DNA of 12,292 bases from positions 1 to 12,292 of the forward strand of contig CATVTM010000062.1 in assembly GCA_958346935.1 (NCBI GenBank), read 5' to 3'. Below, in pieces: positions 7,084 to 12,292 of the stretch; the first letter of the stretch is position 1; each line of letters begins with the position of its first letter. Both the position numbers and the translations under genes were made by a program. Origin of the DNA: an uncultured Collinsella sp. GTDB taxonomy: Bacteria > Actinomycetota > Coriobacteriia > Coriobacteriales > Coriobacteriaceae. The notes beneath the pieces are model-generated. The model worked only from the letters and a program-made list of their open reading frames with translations, ran no database searches and had not been told where the DNA came from.

Positions 7084-7089
7084 TATACT
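7084..7089 (+). promoter_or_regulatory. Candidate -10 box of the second 1-phosphofructokinase gene
   Basis: TATACT lies 34 bases before the ATG and downstream of a terminator, so a promoter is expected here. The best -35-like hexamer, TTGTCC (7055-7060), is 23 bases away, too far for a standard promoter, so the -35 is weak or atypical. Confidence 0.45.
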
Positions 7090-7123
7090 TTCATTAACAC
7101 GTTGCTTCGTGAAAGGAACATTC

Positions 7124-8056
7124 ATGATTTACACGCTCACTGCAAATCCCGCCATTGACTACAACATCGCCTGCGACGGTCTTGCTGCCAACACCGTCAC
7201 GCGTACCCGCAACGCGGTCTACACGCCCAACGGCAAGGGCCTCAACGTCTCGTTTACGCTTGACCACTACGGCGTCGACACCACGATCCTGGGCTTTTTC
7301 GCCGGTTTCTCGGGCGAGTTTATCGTTAAGGGCGCCGAGGCCCTGGGCGTGCCCGTCAAGCCCGTGTGGACCGACGGCATTACGCGCGTCAATGTGTTCC
7401 TCAACGCCGGCCCCGACACCGAGTACAACATGGTCAACGCCGGTGCCGCCATCAACGAGGCCAACGAGCAGGAGATGTTTGAGCTCATCGATTCGCTCGA
7501 TGACATGACCTGCCTGGTCATCAGCGGCTCGCTGCCTCCCAACACTTCCGAGGGCTTCTTGGCCGAGGTCCTGCGCCGCGTCAAGGCCAAGGGGGCCGAG
7601 TTCGTCCTCGACATCTCGAGCCATCAGCTGGCAGACCTCATTGCCATGGATCCGCTGCTGATCAAGCCCAATGACGATGAGCTGCTCGACATCTTTGGCA
7701 TTAAGGTGAGCGGTGGCGACGACGAGTCCGTCAAGGGCGCGATGGCCGAGCTGCACGCCAAGGGCGCCAAGAACGTGCTGCTGACCCTTGGTGGCGCCGG
7801 TGCGTACTTCTCCAACGGCGAGCATATCTGGTTTGCCAATCGCACCTTCGACGTCAAGCTGCTGTCGACCGTCTGCGCCGGCGATTCCTCGCTCGCTGCC
7901 TTCCTGTCCGTGTGGCACGACGCCCCCGAGCGAGTCGAGGATGCCTTGCGTCTTTCGATGGCCACCGGCGCCAACGTGGTCGAGTGCCCCGGTCTGGGCG
8001 ATTTTGCCAAGGTGGACGAATATAAGAAGCACATCGAGGTTCGCCAGGTCTGCTAG
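7124..8056 (+). CDS. 1-phosphofructokinase (PfkB family), second copy
   Basis: A 310-residue paralogue of the preceding kinase with the same length and domain layout. Shared blocks include YTLTANPA, GVDT, LGFFAGF, PVWTDGITR, PLLIKPN, YFSNG and MATGANV, but the sequences between them have diverged widely, so the duplication is old. The substrate motif is NGKGLNVSF and the catalytic motif is CAGDS, with Asp254 as base and Cys251 where the family usually has glycine. The ATG is preceded by AAAGGA at a 6-base spacing; a GTG at 7109 is in frame but less well placed. The gene has its own -10 box and a terminator on either side, so it is probably transcribed alone. It may act on the same substrate under other control, or on a related ketose phosphate. 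Confidence 0.85.
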   Translation: MIYTLTANPAIDYNIACDGLAANTVTRTRNAVYTPNGKGLNVSFTLDHYGVDTTILGFFAGFSGEFIVKGAEALGVPVKPVWTDGITRVNVFLNAGPDTEYNMVNAGAAINEANEQEMFELIDSLDDMTCLVISGSLPPNTSEGFLAEVLRRVKAKGAEFVLDISSHQLADLIAMDPLLIKPNDDELLDIFGIKVSGGDDESVKGAMAELHAKGAKNVLLTLGGAGAYFSNGEHIWFANRTFDVKLLSTVCAGDSSLAAFLSVWHDAPERVEDALRLSMATGANVVECPGLGDFAKVDEYKKHIEVRQVC

Positions 8057-8078
8057 CAGCATCGATACGTCGTTGCCG

Positions 8079-8115
8079 AACACCCGCTTTGGATTACCAA
8101 GGCGGGTGTTTTTTT
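8079..8115 (+). terminator. Intrinsic terminator after the second 1-phosphofructokinase gene
   Basis: ACACCCGCTTTGG (8080-8092) pairs with CCAAGGCGGGTGT (8097-8109) around an ATTA loop, a 13-bp stem with one G-U pair, followed by a run of T. Confidence 0.95.
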
Positions 8116-8199
8116 GCGCGCTGAACGTATGTGGCGTCTGCTGTCTTGTTTTATCTAATCGACGACGCGATTGCGTGTGCGCGCTTTCTTGTTTCTTGT

Positions 8200-8205
8200 T
8201 AGACT
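8200..8205 (+). promoter_or_regulatory. Weak candidate -10 box upstream of the CCA-adding enzyme gene
   Basis: TAGACT in a T-rich stretch, about 48 bases before the ATG and after a strong terminator, is the best -10 match in this gap. No proper -35 accompanies it. Confidence 0.25.
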
Positions 8206-8252
8206 TCTTGAGAACCATCGATTAACGCTCACAAGTGCAGGAGGCCATAGGC

Positions 8253-9647
8253 ATGTGCAATGTTTCGCTCAACGGTACTCAACCGTCCGATGCGTCCCTG
8301 TGCGTCCTGCGCGCGCTTGAGGCGGCTGGTCTTGAGGCTTGGTACGTGGGCGGTTGGGTGCGCGACGCCCTGATGGGGTGCCCCAGCCACGATGTTGATA
8401 TGTGCTGTAGCGGCCTGTGGCAGGAGTCCAAAGCGGCGCTCGAGGCCGCCGGCATCGCGGTTGTGGAGTCGGGCATTAAATTTGGCGGAATCACGGCTAT
8501 TTCCGATGGCGAGCGTATCGAGGTCACCACGTACCGTCTGGATGGCTTTTACACCGATGGTCGCCATCCCCAGAGTGTGGAGCGTGCCGCCTCGCTCGAG
8601 GACGATCTGGCGCGGCGCGACTTTACCGTCAACGCTATGGCCTGGCATCCCGAGCGCGGGCTTGTCGACCGCTACGACGGCCAGGGTGACTTGGAGCGCA
8701 AGCTGATTCGCGCTGTCGGCGATCCCAAGCGTCGCTTTAACGAGGACGCCCTGCGCATGTTGCGTGCGGTGCGCTTTGCCTGCCGCCTGGACTTTATGAT
8801 TGAGCCCGAGACTAAGCGCGCGCTTGCCGAGTGCGCGCCGCTGCTCGACGCCGTGGCGCGCGAGCGTGTGGGTATTGAGCTTGAGGGCATTCTTTCGACC
8901 GGTCATGGGGGAGACGCGATGCTGCGCTACCCCGAGCTCATCTGTGCCTCTGTGCCTGAGCTGGCAGCGGGTCGCGGCTTTGATCAGCGAAGTGTCTATC
9001 ATGCGTTTAACGTTTACGAGCATATCGCCCGTGTGCTGACGGTGGCAGGGGAGCTTGCGCTGTGCGACGGCGTCGCGCCCTCGTCGAGCCTTATGTGGGC
9101 GGCGTTTTTGCACGATGTGTCCAAGCCCGATTGTTTCACGGTCGATCACGCCGGCAGCGGACACTTCTACGGTCATCCCGAGCTCGGCGCCAAGAAAGCG
9201 CGCGTCATTATGGATCGCCTGGCGCTCTCGCACGACCTGGTGCGCGACGTGTGCCTGCTCATCAAATATCACGACAAGCCGCTGCGCCCCGAGCGCTCCT
9301 GCCTGCTCAATATGATGCGCGCGCTTTCGGGCGAGGGCGTCGACACGCCGCGTTTGATGGACGAGCTCATGGATCTTAAGCGTGCCGACACGCTCGGCAA
9401 GGCCCCGTCGTGCTTCTATTACGTTGAGACGATTGAGGAGATGCGCGCGATGGCGCACGAGCTGCTGAAGGCGGGGGAGCCCTATACGCTCAAGATGCTC
9501 GCCATCAACGGCGGCGACCTGATCCGTGCCGGAGTCAAGCCTGGGCCTGAACTGGGTCAGCTTCTCAACTCCGCCCTCGACGCCGTGATCGAAGACAACA
9601 TTCCCAACGATCGCGAAGCTCTTTTGGTCCATCTCAACTTGAATTAG
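8253..9647 (+). CDS. cca: CCA tRNA nucleotidyltransferase with HD domain
   Basis: A 464-residue class II nucleotidyltransferase that adds or repairs the CCA tail of tRNAs. The head domain shows YVGGWVRDAL (GGxVRD at 33-38) and the metal-binding pair Asp47 and Asp49 in HDVD. RRDFTVNAM at 121-129 is the second signature of the family. A later HD phosphohydrolase-type domain begins around LHDVSKPD (His287-Asp288), with further conserved histidines in the following segment. AGGAGG 8 bases upstream fixes the ATG. The gene stands alone, after a terminator and just before two tRNA genes. The tRNAs have their own promoter and encode their own CCA, so the link is one of place rather than need. A poly(A) polymerase is the usual misannotation for this family; the HD domain and signature favour Cca. 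Confidence 0.93.
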   Translation: MCNVSLNGTQPSDASLCVLRALEAAGLEAWYVGGWVRDALMGCPSHDVDMCCSGLWQESKAALEAAGIAVVESGIKFGGITAISDGERIEVTTYRLDGFYTDGRHPQSVERAASLEDDLARRDFTVNAMAWHPERGLVDRYDGQGDLERKLIRAVGDPKRRFNEDALRMLRAVRFACRLDFMIEPETKRALAECAPLLDAVARERVGIELEGILSTGHGGDAMLRYPELICASVPELAAGRGFDQRSVYHAFNVYEHIARVLTVAGELALCDGVAPSSSLMWAAFLHDVSKPDCFTVDHAGSGHFYGHPELGAKKARVIMDRLALSHDLVRDVCLLIKYHDKPLRPERSCLLNMMRALSGEGVDTPRLMDELMDLKRADTLGKAPSCFYYVETIEEMRAMAHELLKAGEPYTLKMLAINGGDLIRAGVKPGPELGQLLNSALDAVIEDNIPNDREALLVHLNLN

Positions 9648-9677
9648 CTACCCAGTTTACCTGCGTGTTCCATAACC

Positions 9678-9696
9678 TGCCGACAATTTTTCGGCA
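9678..9696 (+). terminator. Weak hairpin after cca
   Basis: TGCCGA (9678-9683) pairs with TCGGCA (9691-9696), followed only by ATTTGG. The short stem and poor T-run make it a marginal terminator, but it is the only candidate between cca and the tRNA promoter. Confidence 0.3.
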
Positions 9697-9711
9697 ATTT
9701 GGAATTTCTTC

Positions 9712-9740
9712 TTGCGCTGACGTTTTTTGTCCCGTAATAT
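9712..9740 (+). promoter_or_regulatory. Promoter of the tRNA-Glu pair
   Basis: TTGCGC (9712-9717) and TAATAT (9735-9740) are separated by 17 bases, the ideal spacing for a housekeeping sigma factor, and end 34 bases before the first tRNA. Confidence 0.7.
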
Positions 9741-9774
9741 ATGTCCTCGCAGCACGGCAGTGCAGATGTCATGT

Positions 9775-9851
9775 GGCCCGTTCGTCTAGCGGTTTAGGAC
9801 GCCGCCCTCTCAAGGCGGAGATCACCAGTTCGAATCTGGTACGGGCTACCA
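9775..9851 (+). tRNA. tRNA-Glu (anticodon CTC), copy 1
   Basis: The cloverleaf folds completely. The acceptor arms are 9775-9781 and 9841-9847, with a G-U first pair. The D arm covers 9784-9800. The anticodon stem is CCGCC/GGCGG, with loop CTCTCAA placing CTC at 9809-9811. The T arm has the TTCGAAT loop. The discriminator A (9848) and an encoded CCA (9849-9851) complete it. It reads the glutamate codon GAG, which is abundant in these genes. Confidence 0.97.
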
Positions 9852-9873
9852 TTTCTTTTCTGCTGAGGCTTAT

Positions 9874-9950
9874 GGCCCGTTCGTCTAGCGGTTTAGGACG
9901 CCGCCCTCTCAAGGCGGAGATCACCAGTTCGAATCTGGTACGGGCTACCA
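9874..9950 (+). tRNA. tRNA-Glu (anticodon CTC), copy 2
   Basis: Identical to the first copy over all 77 bases, including the encoded CCA, and offset by 99 bases. A 22-base spacer separates the two. They share one promoter and one terminator and are probably processed from one precursor. Confidence 0.97.
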
Positions 9951-9960
9951 CGCATCTGAT

Positions 9961-9992
9961 ACCCGGACTTCCCATGGAAGGCCGGGTTTTTT
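9961..9992 (+). terminator. Intrinsic terminator of the tRNA-Glu pair
   Basis: ACCCGG (9961-9966) pairs with CCGGGT (9982-9987), and TTCC with GGAA inside it, across a small internal loop, followed by a T-run. Confidence 0.88.
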
Positions 9993-10061
9993 ATTTTCAA
10001 ACAACCGTCTGCAATTCCCGTTTGAACCAGAGCTTTGCGTTCTGTCTATGGTCCTTGCGGG

Positions 10062-10079
10062 TACAATATCCAAGATATT
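10062..10079 (+). promoter_or_regulatory. -10 box and overlapping inverted repeat upstream of the membrane protein gene
   Basis: TACAAT (10062-10067) is a good -10 box 33 bases before the ATG, though the -35 is weak. It overlaps the perfect inverted repeat AATATC-CAA-GATATT (10065-10079), which would cover the likely transcription start and could be an operator. Confidence 0.45.
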
Positions 10080-10100
10080 TTGACTGTTAGAAGGAGTCTC

Positions 10101-11408
10101 ATGACGGAGTCCTCTCAGCATACGTCTAAGCCCCAGGTCGAGGTTGAGGCCTCGGGCGGAGATGACAATAAGAGCGCACGCCGCGGCGCCATCTTTATCG
10201 GCGTCGTGCTGGTGGGTTATATCGTCTATCTGGTGGTAACCGGGCAGATGGGGCAGTTCTGGGCCGCAATGTCGAGCGTCCAGGCGCCTTGGCTCGCTGC
10301 TGCATGCTTTTGCATGTTCCTGTACCTGTTCTTTGGCATTGTGGCCTATGCGATCGCTGTCTGGCTCGACCCCAATTCACCCGTCGGCATTCGCGACCTG
10401 ATCTCGGTCGAGGCGAGTGGCATCTTCTTTGGCAACCTTACGCCTATGATGATGGGCTCGACTCCCGCCCAGATCTACCGCCTGACCAAGGCGGGCCAAA
10501 ATGTCGGCGAGGCCGGAGCCACGCAGTTCACGCGCTTTATCGTGTACCAGTTTGGCCTGGTCGCCTGGGGCGCTATCCTACTGCTTGCTCGCATGCCGTT
10601 TTTTGCCGAGCGCTATGGCGACATGACGCTGCTGTGCGTCTTTAGCTTTGGTGGGCACTGCTGCATCTTGCTGGGCATCTTCGCCGTCGCGCTCATGCCT
10701 AAGACCGTCACGCGCGTCGCCCATTGCATCATCAATTGGCTCGAGCGCATTGGTGTCTCGGCCACTAAGATCGAGGGTTGGCGCACGTTTGTCGATGGCG
10801 AGATCTACTCCTTCTCCGAGAAGTTCAAGCTTTCGGCCGGACATTTTTCTTCCATGCTGCTCACCGTGTTTATCACCATGCTGCAGCTCGCGTTTTTCTA
10901 TCTGGTTCCGTATTTCCTGATGCTTGCCTTTGGCCACCACGATGTCGACTTTTTCTCAGTCATGGCCGCGAGCGCCTTTGTCCAGCTGCTGAGCTCTGCG
11001 GTCCCCCTGCCCGGTGGAACTGGTGGCGCTGAGGGCGGCTTTGCATTGTTCTTGGGTCATTTCTTTGGGTCGGCTTCGACCGCCGGCTATCTACTGTGGC
11101 GCCTCATTACGTTTATTGCGCCGACCATTTTGGCTGCCCCCCTGCTGGGACTTAAGAGCGCCCACAACGAGAGCATCCATGCGCGCTGGGATCGCGCGAT
11201 GCGCAAGCTCGGGCGCACGCCTCAGACGCCCTCTGCGCCCACTAAGCCGCACCCCACGAATGCTGTTACCGTTGATCCCAAGAAGCACGCTCAGAAGGCT
11301 TCTGGGACCGCTAAGCCGGCTCATAAGGCCTATGTGCGCCAGACAGGCGACGGTATTCGCGTATCTCCGTCGGCGCTCAATAAGAAGAAGCATCCTAAGT
11401 CGCAGTAG
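10101..11408 (+). CDS. YbhN/LPG-synthase-type integral membrane protein (flippase-like domain)
   Basis: A 435-residue membrane protein of the family that includes the transmembrane part of lysylphosphatidylglycerol synthase (MprF) and E. coli YbhN. A short polar N-terminus (about 1-30) precedes roughly seven or eight hydrophobic helices up to about residue 350. Two family motifs are visible: FFGNLTPMMMGSTPAQIYRL, and PLPGGTGGAEGGF at 302-314, the glycine-rich signature. The C-terminal lysyl-transferase domain of MprF is absent; instead there is an 84-residue Lys/Pro/Thr-rich tail (352-435) predicted to be disordered. AAGGAG 4 bases upstream supports the ATG; the frame is open 22 codons further but across the promoter. 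It may move or present a lipid or lipid-linked compound in the envelope. The substrate is unknown and the neighbours do not reveal it. Confidence 0.82.
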   Translation: MTESSQHTSKPQVEVEASGGDDNKSARRGAIFIGVVLVGYIVYLVVTGQMGQFWAAMSSVQAPWLAAACFCMFLYLFFGIVAYAIAVWLDPNSPVGIRDLISVEASGIFFGNLTPMMMGSTPAQIYRLTKAGQNVGEAGATQFTRFIVYQFGLVAWGAILLLARMPFFAERYGDMTLLCVFSFGGHCCILLGIFAVALMPKTVTRVAHCIINWLERIGVSATKIEGWRTFVDGEIYSFSEKFKLSAGHFSSMLLTVFITMLQLAFFYLVPYFLMLAFGHHDVDFFSVMAASAFVQLLSSAVPLPGGTGGAEGGFALFLGHFFGSASTAGYLLWRLITFIAPTILAAPLLGLKSAHNESIHARWDRAMRKLGRTPQTPSAPTKPHPTNAVTVDPKKHAQKASGTAKPAHKAYVRQTGDGIRVSPSALNKKKHPKSQ

Positions 11409-11457
11409 GGCAGTCGTGCGTTCTTCATGATGCGGGGCATATTTGTGCTGCATGGGG

Positions 11458-11481
11458 GATAATCCTCTTACGTAGATTATC
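11458..11481. promoter_or_regulatory. Candidate palindromic operator of the TetR-family gene
   Basis: GATAATC (11458-11464) and GATTATC (11475-11481) are perfect inverted 7-base arms separated by 10 bases, ending 43 bases before the TetR-family ATG. Size and position suit TetR autoregulation. The left arm also resembles a -10 box, so binding could block transcription directly. Confidence 0.5.
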
Positions 11482-11524
11482 TCTCATCTGTTGATGAATG
11501 CTCGCATATCGAAGGGACACGCCC

Positions 11525-12136
11525 ATGGCAACCAGCAAACCGCGTCTTGACCGCCGCATCGTTCGCAGCCGCAATGCCATCCTTTCGGCTTTCGAGCGCC
11601 TGCTCATGGAAAAGCCGCTGGCAGACATTACGGTGAGTGCCATCGCACGCGAGGCCAATGTCGACCGCAAAACCTTCTACGTGCACTTTGGCACGGTTGA
11701 CGGCCTGCTCGATGCCATTGCCGTCGATGTGGTGGAGATGATTGTCGACTCGGTCGAGAAAACGCTTGCTTCCATGGACGGCGACACTAACGAGCGCGCC
11801 CTGGGCGCGGCGGCGACCTTCTTTAAAACCGTTAACGAGGCACTGTGCAACAACTTGGTGCTCAATCGTCAGCTGATCGAGAACATTCCGCTCGATGATT
11901 TTATGGCTCGTCTTCGTGCACCGCTCGAGCACGAGATTGCCGAGCGCGATCTGCTGCCCCAAGGTCTCAAGGACGAGATGTTCGACTACTATCTGGCGTT
12001 TTTGCTGTCGGGTATTATCGGTATCTATCGCACGTGGGCGCTGTCTGACGGCTCGGTTCCTATCGAGCGCGTCTCTGAGGTCGCCAACGATCTGACTCTC
12101 AATGGTCTGTCGAGTCTGGAATCTCGCTTGGATTAG
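11525..12136 (+). CDS. TetR/AcrR-family transcriptional regulator
   Basis: A 203-residue helical repressor. The N-terminal helix-turn-helix is clear at about 35-55 (ITVSAIAREANVDRKTFYVHF, beginning one residue earlier), including the family's typical FYxHF run. The C-terminal two thirds is a variable ligand-binding domain, ending in helices around DYYLAFLLSGIIGIYRTW that resemble the DhaS-like TetR C-terminal type. GAAGGGA 7 bases upstream fixes the ATG. The likely operator lies just upstream, consistent with autoregulation. The gene is 116 bases after the membrane protein gene on the same strand, so it may also control that gene. The ligand is unknown. Its stop codon lies inside the palindrome TAGGCCTA, which also holds the stop of the transposase remnant on the other strand. 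Confidence 0.88.
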   Translation: MATSKPRLDRRIVRSRNAILSAFERLLMEKPLADITVSAIAREANVDRKTFYVHFGTVDGLLDAIAVDVVEMIVDSVEKTLASMDGDTNERALGAAATFFKTVNEALCNNLVLNRQLIENIPLDDFMARLRAPLEHEIAERDLLPQGLKDEMFDYYLAFLLSGIIGIYRTWALSDGSVPIERVSEVANDLTLNGLSSLESRLD

Positions 12137-12138
12137 GC

Positions 12139-12231
12139 CTAGTTGGGCTCGTCGGCGTGGTAATTCCTGTTCACGAGGTTCTCCGGCGCCTTGTAGACCT
12201 CGCCGGCGTAGGAGCTGTAGCCTGAGGATCC
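12139..12231 (-). pseudogene. Remnant of an IS3-family (IS150-like) transposase
   Basis: A 30-codon minus-strand stretch carries YSSYAGEVYKAPENLVNRNY followed by HADEPN and a stop. This resembles the segment of IS3/IS150-type OrfB transposases just before the integrase core, usually YSSYxGE, then PNL, then FxAxxPNxxWxTD. The remnant stops exactly where the core should begin, and upstream its frame is closed by a TAA at 12232-12234. The fragment has GC-rich third positions like real genes here. Both ends are therefore truncated and the piece cannot make an enzyme. The identification rests on recalled family motifs over a short stretch, so it is probable rather than certain. Confidence 0.6.
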
Positions 12232-12292
12232 TTAAAATAAGGCTCTGTTAGACCAGGATTGACATACATGTGTCCCCACGGTGCCATATCGT
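12232..12292. other. Right-edge sequence of different composition, possibly the end of another inserted element
   Basis: The sequence turns abruptly AT-richer after the transposase remnant. It starts with CCTTA-AAA-TAAGG (12230-12242), then GGCTCTGTTAGACC from 12241, which looks like the kind of terminal repeat found in several insertion-sequence families, then a perfect TTGACA (12259-12264). The window ends before either an inner transposase or a partner repeat could be seen. Confidence 0.3.

Noticed and set aside
7055..7089. TTGTCC and TATACT as a full promoter for the second kinase
   Set aside because: The 23-base spacer is too long for a standard promoter, so only the -10 box was kept.
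9769..9975. Open frames over the tRNA pair, with repeated peptides such as ARTRFELVISALRG
   Set aside because: The repeated peptides are translations of the two identical tRNA-Glu genes and are not proteins.
12222..12290. Minus-strand frame reading PWGHMYVNPGLTEPYFKD, as if the transposase fragment continued through a one-base frameshift
   Set aside because: Its codons are AT-rich at third positions, unlike the fragment, and it does not match what I recall of IS3-type transposases before YSSY. A true frameshift cannot be fully excluded.

Overview
The window looks like chromosomal DNA from a high-GC, anaerobic, gut-type actinobacterium of the Coriobacteriia, most likely Collinsella or a close relative. 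This is an inference from GC-rich third codon positions, strong purine-rich ribosome binding sites, the style of the PTS and sugar-kinase proteins, and a tRNA-Glu(CTC) of actinobacterial type. No database search was possible.

Region 1 (162-8115) is a compact fructose-type phosphotransferase (PTS) locus holding every step from PEP to fructose-1,6-bisphosphate. An RpiR/MurR-type regulator (minus strand) is divergent from a fused IIB-IIC-IIA permease (plus strand). A structured intergenic region of about 0.5 kb follows, with a terminator and two long inverted repeats. Next come HPr (ptsH), Enzyme I (ptsI) and two divergent 1-phosphofructokinase paralogues. Enzyme I would take phosphate from PEP and pass it to HPr, then to the IIA histidine and the IIB cysteine of the permease, and then to incoming sugar. 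The kinases would convert the 1-phosphate to the 1,6-bisphosphate. Hairpins separate ptsH from ptsI and ptsI from the first kinase, and each kinase ends in a strong intrinsic terminator.

Region 2 (8253-9992) carries the CCA-adding tRNA nucleotidyltransferase, then two identical tRNA-Glu(CTC) genes in tandem, with a recognisable promoter and terminator.

Region 3 (10062-12136) encodes a YbhN/LPG-synthase-type membrane protein without a catalytic domain but with a long basic tail, then a TetR-family regulator with a candidate palindromic operator just upstream.

Region 4 (12139-12292) is mobile-element debris: on the minus strand, a 30-codon fragment that resembles the middle of an IS3-family (IS150-like) transposase, truncated at both ends. 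Beyond it lies sequence of different composition that may be the edge of another insertion.

I found no CRISPR array, defence system or prophage. The most interesting material is regulatory and structural: the inverted repeats before ptsH, the palindromes in the divergent promoter region, the intercistronic hairpins, the CAGD motif shared by both kinases, and the transposon scar at the right edge.
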